A stretch of DNA of 64,000 bases from Yponomeuta sedellus (GCA_934045075.1 OW203727.1:23883311-23947310); one strand, 5' to 3'. Numbered from the stretch's first letter, positions 45,641 through 57,819 are shown. A program made the numbers and translations. The notes: generated by a model not told the origin, from the letters alone.

Positions 45641-46042
45641 TTTTTAAAAACCTATTGAGAGGCTAAAAACTCCACCCATGCCGGGACTCGAAACCGCGAC
45701 CTCTGGCTAACCGTGCCAGCGCTCTCCCAACTGAAAAATATAATCATGTGGGTACACGATACCATTCCAATGTAAAACCTAACTGTAAAGTAGGTACTCA
45801 GGGCTGCAAGTGATGCAAATTACTTCAGCCAGATGTTGCTGCCTGTTCGTAATACAGAGAGTATTATAAAGAGGTTCGAAATTTCTCTGATGCCGGTTAG
45901 TCGCCCTTTAGCTCAGTTGGGAGAGCGCCGGCTCGGTTAGCCAGAGGTCGTGGGTTCGAGTACCGGCATGGGTGGAATTTTTAGTCTATAAATAGGTTTT
46001 TAAATTGTCCTTAGCACATGTTAGTGCATTATAAAGAATATA
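45640..46042. mobile_element. SINE family A: antisense piece joined to a sense copy
   Basis: 45645-45735 is antisense (aaaaacctattgagaggcta to gccagcgctctcccaactga). At about 45738 a sense copy starts (aatcatgtgggtacacgata) and runs through the tRNA-like core (45905-45975) to gcacatgttagtgcatt. Opposed copies form a foldback. Confidence 0.75.
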
Positions 46043-46810
46043 AGGGACACATCTGTTGAGTTTTGCTTAGCACGGATTAATTTTGACCGTATTCCGGTTC
46101 TTCTATGGCCCCGATTGTAAATGAATTGCTTTGTGAATTTGTGTTAAAAACGGATCATTAATTTCGCTGGCTTTCGTCGTAATGTCGTGTCGACACTGAT
46201 TCGTTCACTCGACTTCATTCGGTGGTCTCTTCCTAGCAATAGTGGATGTGGTTGCGATGGCTATCGAGGTACATAAGAGTGGATAGCATAATTAAATTTT
46301 AACTATCATTCCGAACTCGACTCTACACCACATAAACCTTTACAGTGTACTTGGTTAGTTTACGGGTGATTTCTTAATTAAAATTTGCTAAAATGTAAAG
46401 TTCTTTGGTAGATAAAAAAAATAACGTTAGGTTGAAGCTTACTTTCTGTAACATTCTAATTAAGGGTGCGTGTCCCTAATACCACACTGAGCCATTTTGA
46501 CCCTAATGCAAATGTGCTAAGGGCGCTTTTAGAAGGGTTAGATTAGGTGAGTGGGTTAGCCTAGCCATGGGGCAATTGTGAAGATTTATTATAATACCTG
46601 CCGCCGTGTTTAAAATCTAAATGGAGCCGGGATTAGGAGGAGTTTAAATTGTTTCAGCCGTGATGCATGATGTCTGTTTGCGTAGGTATGTATACTTATG
46701 ACATGTCATTTCTTATCTACACTAATAAAGTTGACAGCAAGGAAATAATTGAAACAACTGTGAAGGAAAACGTCTTTTTTTTGAACTAAAACTTTTGTAA
46801 GCACAACACA

Positions 46811-46910
46811 TTGTAGACTTTTAGTCCGGATTTACTTACGGGTGTTGTTATATCGGAAAGGAAAAGGATATAACAACACCCGTAAGTAAATCCGGACTAA
46901 AATTCTACAA
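46811..46910. repeat. 44-bp hairpin, one mismatch
   Basis: Arms 46811-46854 and 46867-46910 around a 12-nt purine-rich loop. Confidence 0.9.
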
Positions 46911-47577
46911 GGAAAACGTCGTGTAGAAACCTGAGTATGTGAGAAGCTCATATACTCAGGGCTTGGAACAACCAATTTACTATTCTCAGCTCTGCGATCA
47001 AGCTTTAAGGCGCTTTGGGGTACTAACTAGCAATGGAATAAAAATCATAACTTGTAAGAGTTTTTTCAATTTTATAAGAGTTTATAAGAGTTTTTTCAAA
47101 AAGTAAACATAAAAAATCTTAGCATCTCTGTAACAATTTTTAGAACATCTGGTGGCGCTAGTAAGCGCCTGAAAGCGTCTTAAATGTTAAACAAAATGTA
47201 GAGTCGAGAATACATAGAAGTGTTGATGATTGTAGCTTTCCTTATGAAGTCTAAGCGAGCTATAACATTGTGTACTACTACGAAATTTTCTAACAGTACA
47301 AAAGCTGACCTAAGCCCTGCCCAGTCACCGGGTAATCGGTTTACCCAGGTACGCCCTTCAAGTGTCGCCGTATTTTAATTTAGTCTTAATTTGCGCCGAG
47401 TTGCACTGCCTAAGCCAGTGTTTCTTAACCTAGAGTCCGTGGACCTTACAAGGCTTTTGGGTATTCGAAATCGGCAGTTAAAGGGTTCGTAAAAATGTAA
47501 TTACAAAAGCTAGCCTTGGAAAGAGGGGTTTATTTGTTTTTTCTAAGTTGAATAGATAAACATAGAGAGGTACATAC

Positions 47578-47715
47578 TTCTTCTTCTTCAGGCTATATGT
47601 TAGTCCACTGTTGGGCATAGCCCTCTCCTAATGAGCGCCTTAGCGCCCTGTCTTCAGCTTGCCGCGTCCAGCATCTGCCGGCAGTTTTTCGTAGATCGTC
47701 ATCCCACTTAGTAAT
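47578..47715 (-). pseudogene. RTE-like LINE 3' fragment, antisense
   Basis: cttcttcttcttcaggctat, gtccactgttgggcatagcc, cagcttgccgcgtccagcat, gtagatcgtcatcccactta. The related fragment at 55258-55378 is translated on its - strand as VGRHSTRWDDDLRKTSGRCW. Confidence 0.65.
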
Positions 47716-47844
47716 GCACTAACTCTTTTAATCTACCCAAAGGTCCATTCCATAGAAAATATTTTTTTACGTTAAGTAAATTTCTGATTTCCGAATGCTT
47801 TTTCACTTGCTCATCACAGAGGGCCGATTTTGAATAAATAAATA

Positions 47845-48122
47845 GTATAATAGTATAATCATGTGAGTACAGTGATATCATTCCAATGTAAAACCTAACT
47901 GCAAAGTAGGTAGTCGGGGCTGTAAGTGATGCAATTTGCTTAAGCCAGATGTCGCTGCCTGTACGTAATACAGAGAATAGTGTAAAGAGGTTCGAAATTT
48001 CACTGATGCCGGTGAGTCGCCCATTGGCTCAATTGGTAGTGCGCTGGCACGGATAGCCAGAGGTTGCGGGTTCGAATCCCGGCATGGGTGAAATTTTTAG
48101 CCTCTAAATAGGTTTTTAAATA
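47845..48122 (+). mobile_element. SINE family A, near-full sense copy
   Basis: atcatgtgagtacagtgata, gtaggtagtcggggctgtaa, core 48013-48085 (attggctcaattgg, ggttcgaatcccggc), agcctctaaataggttttta. Confidence 0.8.
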
Positions 48123-48189
48123 AATATTCATGGACTTATTACACAGATCTCGTTAGCCCTATACTAAGTAAAACTAAATGACTTGTGTT

Positions 48190-48345
48190 ATAGGTGCTAA
48201 TAAATACATAGATAACATCCAAAACCCGAAACAAACTAGTAAAGTTCGTTTCCTAGTTTGACCCGGCGGCCGGGGATCGTATCCGAGCCCTTCGATTTTA
48301 CAGTCAGCGTGTCAAACCGCTGCGCCACCGACGCCGTCAAGGTTG
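48190..48345 (-). mobile_element. tRNA-like repeat family D, copy 1
   Basis: cgtttcctagtttgacccgg, gggatcgtatccgagccctt, ttttacagtcagcgtgtcaa, accgctgcgcc: an antisense tRNA-like head. Partner at 57820-57965. Confidence 0.55.
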
Positions 48346-49138
48346 GGAAGCGCTGGTCTAAGCGGATTCCCAACTTGATAATTAGCTGGGGCGTGGCATG
48401 GCGGAAAGTTTAGAGGTAGAGCGACGCAGCTGGCGATTAATGTCCGACACGGAAAAGATAAATCTACGAACTGCGGGTATCTAGAACCGCCGATCAACTT
48501 ACAGATTTTAATGCAAAGTTGCTCATACAATTTTGGTATTTGTTCCAGGGTATGTGATAGTTTTTTTGCGATATTTCAGAGATCTCTTATACATAGTTAG
48601 AATATTTTCGGGGCTTAATCGCGTAGTAATATATTGCTATTTTACCTCGACGTCTCGACGACGTTACAGTCATCGTGGTCACGAGAAGACTGATGGCTGG
48701 CACCCGTTCACATCTTCGGCTGATGAGGTTTCAGACTACTCTCAATCAGCTATCACAAAGCACTATTAGTGCGACACACTACACTGACAATGTCGGACGA
48801 TAAGCCATGCGACTTTTTTCCACTCGAACACATCTTGATGACCGGATCCCACGTATGCGACAGTTTGAAACCACATTCTCATAACATATAAACGTTGTTA
48901 ATACTTAATGAGTGGAAGGAACTTATTAAATATTACTAATCTTGCAGGCCCCCACCAATCCAGAGTTGGCCACGTGGTAGAGCCTGTACCTTCCTCAGGG
49001 AAGAGACCCGTACCCTTCGGTGGGGACATAATAGGTTGATAATGATGATATATGTACATTCGCAATCGTATCGTATAATACGACGTATAATCCGATATCG
49101 CTGCAAATCAATAAAATCAAAGTATTTTATACTATTTT

Positions 49139-49312
49139 TATTTTTAATGCACTAACCCGTGCTAAGGACAAATTTAAAAACCTATTTAGAGGCTAAAAAT
49201 TTCACCTATTCCGGGATTCGAACCCGCAACCTCTGGCACGGATAGCCAGAGGTTGCGGGTTCGAATCCCGGCATGGGTGAAATTTTTAGCCTCTAAATAG
49301 GTTTTCAAAGTA
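49139..49312. mobile_element. SINE family A folded into a hairpin at its anticodon-like loop
   Basis: Antisense arm about 49176-49237 and sense arm 49245-49306 are almost perfect complements over 62 bp. The turn is acggata, the anticodon-loop position of the tRNA-like core. The outer left part adds tgcactaacccgtgctaagg. Confidence 0.85.
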
Positions 49313-49314
49313 TT

Positions 49315-51250
49315 TTGTTCAAAATTACATAGAAACTGTGTCTTATTGGACGTTACGATTAAACCCGTCTCAATTTCTCCTTCTGCAATCTTTCCGATTT
49401 AAGGTTGCCTGGAAGAAATTGCTATCAGCAATAAGGCCGCCAATTGTATCTCTTCTTTTGTAACTATTGTCTCTGTAAAATTATTTTCGAGCGTGTACAA
49501 TAAAGAATATTATTATCTTATCTTATCTAGGTGTCCATCCCAATCTCCGTGGAGTATTCTTCCTGCGATGCAGGAAGCAGTGGGGACATACAAGGGTTGA
49601 TATCGTCCAATACATCCCCACCCATTCCTACATCACCCACATACACATCCCGCTCCCGGAGAGAGTACATCCCGTGTCCGCCGCATATTGGCAATATTAC
49701 GCAATTTTTCTTCGCCCTCAGCGAGTGGTATACTAGATAGCTATACCGGTTCACGTATTATAAATTCAGATCTACAACAGTGAAAGCATATCAATAACTC
49801 ATACATATTTCAATCTAGGATCCAAGTAGTTTATTAAAGTTCTTTGCTTTATTTTAAAACGAAAGGTATCATAATAATTTTATCCCATTCCAGAAATTCT
49901 TTCAGAGTTTTACGGAGCGCCCCCAAATCGCTTCCTAAGAGAAATGACAGTCATTTCCTTGTATGAAGCCGTGTTGGAAACTTTTCCTCGTAAAAAGATT
50001 TCAAACTTCGACAAAAGGTGGAAATTTTTATCTCAACTTGCACCTGCTCGCGCGACGCCAACTTCGGGGAAACTTCGGCAAAGTTCGGCAAACTTCGGAC
50101 CGGATGTTGTTATCGGCCGGAAGAGCTTTAGGCGTCTTCCCGTTTTGACGGACGTGGAAAAGAGAGTTTTCTAAGAAAATATATTTTTTAAATTTCATCT
50201 ACATTGTTTTAATGGGCTTTGTAGGTGTCCGTCCTCAATTGAAAAAGAAATAAACTCAATTGCTATACCTATTTACTAGAACAGTGAAAGGCCTGAAATA
50301 TCATTCACGAACATTCGAAGTAAGGAGTTGCATTTTCTTGAATATTCACTGATAAATTTTCTATTCAATAAGGTGATCTAAAATATCTTCGTTTTCACTG
50401 TTATTGAGTTTTTCTTAATAAACTTCGGAACAAATGCATTTTATAACAATTGGCAAGTCATTACTTTCTCAGCGGATTTTGTTTCATAAGCGTTTAACTA
50501 TTCCTTTTGCCTATTCTTACGAACGTAACAATTCCTGTGGATGTCACTAATTTTATCATTATTAAAAATGTATTCCCAGCTGTCTTTGGTTAACGTGTAG
50601 TGTAACACACGTTTAACAATGGTTAAGAAACCCATTAAAAAGTCACAGAAACTGACGCTAACTATCGCAGTTTCTTGCGCAAAAAATTAAATTTATTCTT
50701 TTCTTCGCCTTCCATTCACACCATAAATGAAAAGTCACCTCGCCAAGACCTGTCATCATCACGCGTACTACTTCACCGTGTTACCAACGCTAACTTGATT
50801 CTCTAAAAGCCTCTAAACTTATTGAAATTGAGGTCAAATTTGGTTGGCAAAGAGCAAAGGTAAAATAGCGAGACCTGTGTTTAATTTTTGTGAACGGGAA
50901 ATTAGTAGAATGCGTCTGACACGCCGGGGGCGGAAATTACAATATTTCGGGCAAACACCTCGACTGTACAGTTGAAATGATAAACAACATGTTTATTCAT
51001 TCACTCGCAAGTTTAATGGTTGAGCAGAAAATAATCGAGGGTAGAGATTTGGAGTGCAACGTAGGTCTAATCGTTAAGGTTCTTGGACCAAGACACACGT
51101 GGATTCGATTCCCACTGAGGGCCGCCGCGCATTTGTATAAGTGGTGTCAGTTGACGGATTTTCGCGCGATTTCGTTCTCTGCTCAATACATTTTCCGTAT
51201 CTATAGACTTTTTCGGATAAAATCGCGCGGTGAATCATCAATAATAATCC
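49315..51250. other. Intergenic DNA, LINE/SINE tail scraps only
   Basis: 49495-49530 holds acaataaagaatatt followed by (TTATC)n, a LINE tail. 49560-49605 is the tail block seen at 16455. The remainder is AT-rich without recognisable genes. Confidence 0.4.
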
Positions 51251-51252
51251 GT

Positions 51253-51520
51253 GACTACCGCTAGTGGCATTTTTCCGAGCACTTCCGTGCTTCGCAAGGC
51301 ACGTTAAGCCGTTGGTGCCGGCTGTCATGTAATGGCAGTCGTTAAGCCATGTCAGAGACCTTATGGGCGGCTTGATAACTTCTGACAGTAAGGCCCGCCA
51401 CTGTCTTACAATCCTCCACCAGCCCGAACTTGGCCCCCGTGGTGGAGTATGGTCTAACATTCCTGCGATGCAGGTAGAGACCCGTACCCCAGCAGTGGGG
51501 ACATACAAGGGTTGATAACG
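51253..51520 (+). mobile_element. 5S-headed SINE, headless copy
   Basis: gactaccgctagtggcattt, gttggtgccggctgtcatgt, cttgataacttctgacagta, cccccgtggtggagtatggt, cagcagtggggacatacaag: matches 60762-61035 but lacks the 5S part. Confidence 0.7.
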
Positions 51521-51759
51521 AATAATCACGATGGGTGCTAAGCCTAAATCTTTAAGCAGCAATGGACTTTGAACTGGCTACAATCTTCGTTTGCCGCGCA
51601 CGTGTTTTAAAAATAATGGTGTAGCTTGTTAGCTTCTTCTCCACATAATCAAATAATTGTAAAACTAACAGCTCATTATGTTCATTGTGATTATTTAAAA
51701 ATATTTTCTTTTTCTATTAAAACACAATTCCTTAAATTCCTCCTCGGTTTAAGTAAGTA

Positions 51760-51838
51760 GTCATGGCACGGTTAGCCAGAGGGCGCGGGTTCGAGTCCCG
51801 GCATGGGTGGAATTTTTAGCCTCTAAGTAGGTTTTTAA
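51760..51838 (+). mobile_element. SINE family A 3' fragment
   Basis: Starts at the anticodon-like loop (gcacggttagccagagggcg) and ends at taagtaggttttta. Confidence 0.7.
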
Positions 51839-51844
51839 GTATCT

Positions 51845-51925
51845 TCTTCTTATTTTTCAGGCTACATTAGTCCACTGTTTGACATAGCCCTCCCCTAATG
51901 AGCGCCATAACGCAAGGTTTTTATG
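51845..51925 (-). pseudogene. RTE-like LINE tail fragment, antisense
   Basis: ttcaggctacattagtccac, tgacatagccctcccctaat, gagcgccataacgcaagg. Confidence 0.6.
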
Positions 51926-51929
51926 TAGT

Positions 51930-53175
51930 CATGATAAATATTCAGTGATACAGGGGAAGGACTACACCATAGAGCATTTGAGCTACTGCTGAGAGGTTTT
52001 TTAGAGGAATCTTGTTTTTATAAATGAAACCATTTGTTTTTATAATGAACAACATTTTTGAATTATTCTATTAGATTTTGATTAAGTATAAGGTGTTGGT
52101 ATAGGTTTAGGTTTATAAGGTATAGGTTTTTTGGGATGACAAGTAGCCAAACGTTCAATAAACACTTTTCAATATCCGACCTGCAACCACGCAAAGATAC
52201 GAATTTCCCCTCTTAGTACTTTCGCCGGGGACATTCCGTAATTGGTTGGTGCATTCCCGTAATTCGGCGAGGAATTCCCACTCCTGGCTCGCGAGCTCGG
52301 GAGACAATACGGGACATAAATTATCATTAGTGTATGGACCTATAAGCGGAGGTGCATTTCGCTCTTGCCGATGTACGAACAGAAAATTCTGTTTGGATGT
52401 GGCAACCTTAGAAATATGCATCGTCGTCGTTTTAATTTATTTATTCCTAGCTGACCCAGCGTACATTTTACATTACGTACATTTGCGAATTTGTAGTCGC
52501 AATACCACACGCTAACGGTGAAGGAAAACATCGTGAGGAGACCCGCGGCTTGGTTGGCTCCGCACGTATTGACTAGTCTTTCCTGTGAGCTAGGCCGACT
52601 AAGCTGTCAGGATGGTATAGATGCTGGGCAAGCCTACACCATCTATAAAAACCATGTCCCAGGCACTACAGCGTCGGAGTGTCTTCACCCATCTAGTGTG
52701 ACGGTGAGGATACCACTGGACGCTGTATAAATCATCTCATTACGTAGATGCAAAAAGGTCAAAAAGCTGACCCAGCAAACTTCATATCGCCTAACAGTCG
52801 ATTCTTTATTTTTTTTATTTTTCTCTCCGTAAAAACCATCTTCGTACTTCAAGGAATATTCTAAAAAAATAATCAACGAAATCGGTTCATCTGCTCTCGA
52901 GATTTGCGCTTACCAACACATTCAGCGATTCATTTTTATATTATTGAAGAAGATTGGGAAGGCTAACAGCATATGACAAAAAATAAAAAAGATCATATAG
53001 AAGGCCAAATATAAGTCTCTACTTATAGAAAAAGCAAAAATACATAGTTCCTACCTTACTCCAACAATAAATTTGTTCAAGTAGGTATGGTGATATCTAA
53101 ATAAAACCAAACTTAGCATTTTTTATCTAGCTGTGGTTTTTGATTCTAAATTCTCTTATTTTTTCCAATAAATCA
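51930..53175. other. Intergenic DNA, no gene recognised
   Basis: A palindromic ggcgaggaattcccactcct lies at 52267. SINE C body scraps lie at 52510-52545 (ctaacggtgaaggaaaacat, cgtgagga). ORFs are unremarkable. Confidence 0.35.
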
Positions 53176-53314
53176 GGTCCAATTTGTCTACTGCTGGACA
53201 CAGGTCTTCTCCAGGCACCCCACTTCTTGCCGTCCTTGGCCATCCTCATCTACCCGTAACAGATTAGCTTACTGCCCCAGATTGTAGGGAATTTTTGAAT
53301 ATTGTTCAATGTAT

Positions 53315-53570
53315 CGACGACCTCTGTGGCGAAGTGGTAGCGCGTCTGCCTACCATGTAAGAGTTCCCGGGTTTGAATCCCGGCTGGGAAAAAGAAGGCC
53401 CAGGTCTTGGATGTTTACATGTTTGTGATGTCATTGTTTCTGGATACCACGACACAGGATATCGTAGTGTGGGGCCAGAAGCAATGTATGACCTTGTATG
53501 CGTAAATGTTATTTTATGTGAAAATTACCTTGTTTTCCTTCTGTCCTATCGTATCGAAATAGCAAAATTT
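53315..53570 (+). mobile_element. SINE family B (tRNA-headed), copy 2
   Basis: Head cgacgacctctgtggcgaag, tggtagcgcg, gggtttgaatcc; body ccaggtcttggatgtttaca, gtggggccagaagcaatgta. Preceded by a LINE-tail scrap (53176-53290). Confidence 0.7.
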
Positions 53571-53754
53571 AATTTATGTCATGCATTCTAGATATATTAT
53601 GGATTATCACTTGCTACTTCACGTTTTGACGAAACACTTCCTTCCAAATGATATCGTTTCTGTTTTATTCTTATCAGTCAGTTATCTGCAGTATTTAGAA
53701 CCACTCAGCGTTTTAAAGTCCTACATTTTTATTTTTATTAGGATTTATCCCACA

Positions 53755-53960
53755 AACCCTGCCACTGGCGCCCAACGTGGGTCTCCAAAGCTCCTGGCGC
53801 CCAACGTGGGGAGCCGAAAAGCGTCCTCCATGCATTTCGTACATCGCCGCGCGGTGAAGTAAGACGTTAGTCTTGGGCTCGCACCGGTGCACTTACTCCG
53901 CTCGACGTTGGACCGAGCGCCCCGCCGACCATACGCGACATTGATTTGTGCCTGCCATAC
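53755..53960. mobile_element. Possible LTR-retrotransposon leader fragment with doubled primer-binding-site motif
   Basis: ctggcgcccaacgtggg occurs twice, at 53764 and 53793. TGGCGCCCAACGTGGGG is the form of a tRNA primer-binding site beside an LTR. A GC-richer leader follows, but no gag or pol and no LTR pair is visible here. Confidence 0.45.
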
Positions 53961-54042
53961 CACTTTTGTTCATTGTTTTAAACGTGCAGAGTAAACAGCA
54001 CATCAACCTTTACATCACTAAGTTATAGTACGATATGGACTG

Positions 54043-54612
54043 AATCATGTGGGTACAGTGATATCGTTCCGATGTTAAACCTAACTGCAAAGTAGGTAGT
54101 CGGGGCTGTAAGTAATGCAATTTGCTTAAGTCAGATGTCGCTGCCTGTACGTAATACAGAGAATATTGTAAAGAGGTTCGAAATTTCACTGATGCCGTGA
54201 GTCACCCATTGACTCAATTGGTAGAGCGCTGGTACGGATAGCCAGAGGTTGCGGGTTCGAATCCCGGCATGGGTGAAATTTTTAGCCTCTAAATAGGTTT
54301 TTAAATTTGTTCCTTAGCACGGGTTAGTGCATTAAAATAAAAATAGTGTAATCATGTGGGTACAGTGATATCGTTCCGATGTTAAACCTAACTGCAAAGT
54401 AGGTAGTCGGGGCTGTAAGTAATGCAATTTGCTTAAGTCAGATGTCGCTGCCTGTACGTAATACAGAGAATATTGTAAAGAGGTTCGAAATTTCACTGAT
54501 GCCGTGAGTCGCCCATTGGCTCAATTGGTAGAGCGCTGGTACGGATAGCCAGAGGTTGCGGGTTCGAATCCCGGCATGGGTGAAATTTTTAGCCTCTAAA
54601 TAGGTTTTTAAA
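54043..54612 (+). mobile_element. SINE family A, two head-to-tail copies
   Basis: Copy 1 starts at 54043 and copy 2 at 54350 (307-bp period); they differ at only a few bases. The cores are near 54202-54275 and 54511-54580. Copy 2 stops at gcctctaaataggtttttaa. Confidence 0.88.
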
Positions 54613-55257
54613 ACCTATTTGATTTGAGCCAAGTTATTAGTAGATATTAAGCTACTTACTTCGCTGGTTCAGCGACCCGAAGTGGGTCTGGGCCTCCGAC
54701 ACAAGAAGTCGCCTCGTGTCTCTGGCGGTCGTTTACCAGGGGAATCAACTTCACGTTAAATGCGTCAAAGGTATTGCAATTGGCATAAAGTAAAAAAACA
54801 GGAAACGGAATTCTAATGGCATTCAAACTGACATTTTCAGACCTGTTAAATTAAAAATCTCTTTTGAAATGCTCTGAAAGACCATTCAATCATTAGACGT
54901 TATTCCAAACTTTCCCTGAGGTACCCCCGCTTCATATTCGCCGGATTTCCCGCCAAGTGGGGAGTAATTGACAGAAAGAATTAATGTGGCGTCACTAACT
55001 CGCCGCCCGCTACAAAGTTTCTTTAAAAAATCTCCTGCTCTCTCCTAATTTTTACATCGTTGCAAGGTGTTATTTTTTAGGGATGGCCTGCATCGAAACG
55101 TATCGATATCGATAACATCACATCACACTATCACGTCACACTAATATTATACAGACGAAAGTTTGTGAGTGACGCGACTATATTCCAATTACAATTTCAA
55201 AAGAAATATTGATTTGAAATTGATTTATATGGAGAGTACAAAAAAACCGGCCCTCCC

Positions 55258-55378
55258 TCCCGGCAGCCCTCCCCTAATGAGCGCCATAGCGCCCTGTTTT
55301 CAGCTTGCCGCATCCAGCATCTGCCTGAAGTTTTTCGCAGATCGTCATCCCACCTGGTCGAGTGGCGTCCTACACTAC
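55258..55378 (-). pseudogene. RTE-like LINE C-terminal remnant
   Basis: The - strand reads VGRHSTRWDDDLRKTSGRCW, then MRQAENRALWRSLGEGCREG: the 'RW.DD.....G..W...A.....W..L' LINE end. Confidence 0.7.
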
Positions 55379-55884
55379 GTTTGCCCACTTACGACTAAGC
55401 TTAGATATTTTAAAAATTAAAAAATTATGACCAGACTTGGTGCTATACAAAATACCCAATATCGACAAGTAGGTAAGTACACGGCAGGACTTTTATCCAC
55501 TAATTTTATACATTCCGCAGCCACCACATCCCTACGCCGCCGTCTGCGTGGAAACCTATTAATAATTTCCTCTTCTCAAGTTTTTAAAAGTGTTTCCCCA
55601 CCTTTCCTTACCTCCCCGCTCTCCCGCCTGCTACAGGGTGTCATTAATTACTTGACCTCGTTGATGACGCCGATGAATATTACATGACACCCTGTGCATT
55701 CAAAATATCTGTCGCAGAAGAACAGCGAGTGAGTTTTTATTTTTACCTGCAGGATGTAACCATTTTTGCCACAAACATCAGAAATTTACTTTATACTTTA
55801 CATCTTTTGGACTAAATTACTTTTAGTCAAAAAGATGTCTATTTTTAACTATAATTGCAGAATAATTGAATCGAGGTACTTAGG

Positions 55885-56302
55885 TAGACCTGAGATAACA
55901 CTCAGCCTCATAGTTGGACCATTGTACTTAGTAAGCGCTGATATACGTTAACACTTCAAACACTGAGGTTTCCTCACGATGTTTTTTTCTTCATAGTTAC
56001 CTAGTGGTATTGCTACTATAAAAACCTATTTAGAGGTTAAAAATTCCACCCATGCCGGGACTCGAACCCGCGACTTCTGGCTAACCGTGCCAGCGCTCTC
56101 CCAACTGAGCTAATGGGCTATACCGGCATTAGTGAAATTACGAACCTCTTTACAATACTCTCTGTATTACGTACATTGCTGCTATAACTTCACAAATGTA
56201 AATAAATTAGAAAAGAAAGTCATTGGTACATGACGGGATTCCAACCTAAGACCTCCCAATTGAGAAGTGGGCTTTGTACCGCTCTGTTACCACTACTCTC
56301 AT
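55885..56302 (-). mobile_element. SINE family C, split by a SINE A
   Basis: Antisense body (gcctcatagttggaccattg, ttcctcacgatgtttt) to 56019, then resumed from about 56175 (acttcacaaatgtaaat, ggtacatgacgggattccaa, tcccaattgagaagtggg). The insertion occupies 56020-56174. Confidence 0.75.
56020..56174 (-). mobile_element. SINE family A nested in SINE C
   Basis: aaaacctatttagaggttaa, gccgggactcgaacccgcga, gagctaatgggcta, ctctctgtattacgtac. Inserted after ggtattgctactat of the host SINE. Confidence 0.8.
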
Positions 56303-56422
56303 AATATAATATGTTATCACAATACAAACGAAGCAGTAAATAATTATATTGCTATCGACCTTCATCCAGGGTAATCGAGTTCTTGGCAATACAAAGTCTC
56401 TATTTACCTAAGAAACATTACT

Positions 56423-56790
56423 TTGAATGACAGGATACGCTATAGTCTGATTAGAGAACGTTGTGGACTGAAAGAGGATGTAGTGACCAGAATTGAGACA
56501 GACATGTTGCGTTGGTTTGGACATGTGGAGAGGATGAAGGAAGAAAGATTGACAAAACAAATAGATTTAGCGAACGTGAGTGGAAGGGCTGGTAAGGGAC
56601 GTCCCAGGCGGACATACATCGACCAAATAGGATATTTATTAGCAAAGGGTAAGATAAAAAGTACCCGGAACCGGCGTGCGTGCATGCCACGACATATGAA
56701 CGTTGATGAAGCGAAGGTGATGTGTCAGGATCGTGGCAAGTGGCAGTCCCTGGACTCTGCCTACCTTTCTAGGATACAAGCGTGAGGTTA
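56423..56790 (+). pseudogene. LINE reverse transcriptase, C-terminal ~120 residues
   Basis: NDRIRYSLIRERCGLKEDVV, RIETDMLRWFGHVERMKEER, VSGRAGKGRPRRTYIDQIGY, ending DSAYLSRIQA and TGA. 'LRWFGHVERM' and 'GRPRRTY' mark this LINE group. Open over its length but lacks the catalytic core. Confidence 0.8.
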
Positions 56791-57589
56791 TGTATGTATG
56801 TAAACATTACAAGTCCTATAATTCATCTATTGAAGGCACTTAAACAAAAATTAACAGTACTTGAGCAATGGAGCAGTGGCTGCACTGGGCGATCCTAGTG
56901 GATCTTTGCATACAAATAAACAATCTGTTGGTCGTTCTGTTTGGTTCTGTTTTGCGACACCCTGTAGAGACCTGTAGTCGTGAATTAATCAGTGCAAATT
57001 GCTGTTGTTTTCGGACAAGTCGGGAAACAAAGTATCTTCAGCGACACCTTACTTATTATTATGTCTAGCGATGTGAATAATTGAGAAGTTTTGCAGCGAC
57101 CCCGTATAACCTTAGGAACACCTTGGGAGGGATTTTTTGTAGAGCTTAAAGTTACTAAAACATTCGCATTTAATGGCATATTACAGTTACATCTCGTTAA
57201 AAATTTGTTTCTTTAAAAGAAAATAAATCAAGAATTTTTTGTTTGTAGTAGCGCAGAAACTGCAAATTAGTGAACGTCAATGAACATGAAGCGACGTAGA
57301 TGTTTATTTACTACGTAGCCGTGTCAAAATCCAAACCATTTAAGGAGAAAAAGGGTCCTTCGGTGGCAAGCTCACCTTTGTACAAACTTGTTTTAGTACA
57401 ATAAAGAATTTTCATTAATTAATTAATTAATTCATTCATTAACCGACATTCAAATAATGCTTGCAACTGACTTTGATTCCAGAGGTTTTCTAAATAACAT
57501 GTATTGTATCCCCTTTGGTACATGTACCCATACTCTTTAATTCAATACTCAAACATTACATTGTTTAAAAGTAAAGATATCGTTCGGCT

Positions 57590-57775
57590 GTATAGAAATG
57601 AAATAAAAAGGTTAAATTGAAACGTCGTTTTAAATTGTGGAAACTGCGGCGAAACTGAACTTTACAATTCAAACTTGGTGTCCATTTCCAAATCTAGATC
57701 ATTTTGGAGAAAAAATGGACTTAAAACTCCAAACTTACTCTTTTCAAAGTCCTTAATTAACAGAGTTTACATATT
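57590..57775 (-). mobile_element. 3' UTR fragment of the Jockey/CR1-like family
   Basis: ttggtgtccatttccaaatc, tagatcattttggagaaaaa, cttttcaaagtccttaatta match 62445-62545. Another worn piece is at 57235-57300. Confidence 0.65.
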
Positions 57776-57819
57776 ATTGCTCACGGTTTGGTTACGTAAA
57801 ATGATATATGACTTGTGTT

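Noticed and set aside
48013..48085. Genuine tRNA gene (also at 27.9, 45.9 and 54.2 kb)
   Set aside because: A and B boxes are present but the acceptor stem is poor, position 33 is not U, and all copies share the same long SINE flanks.
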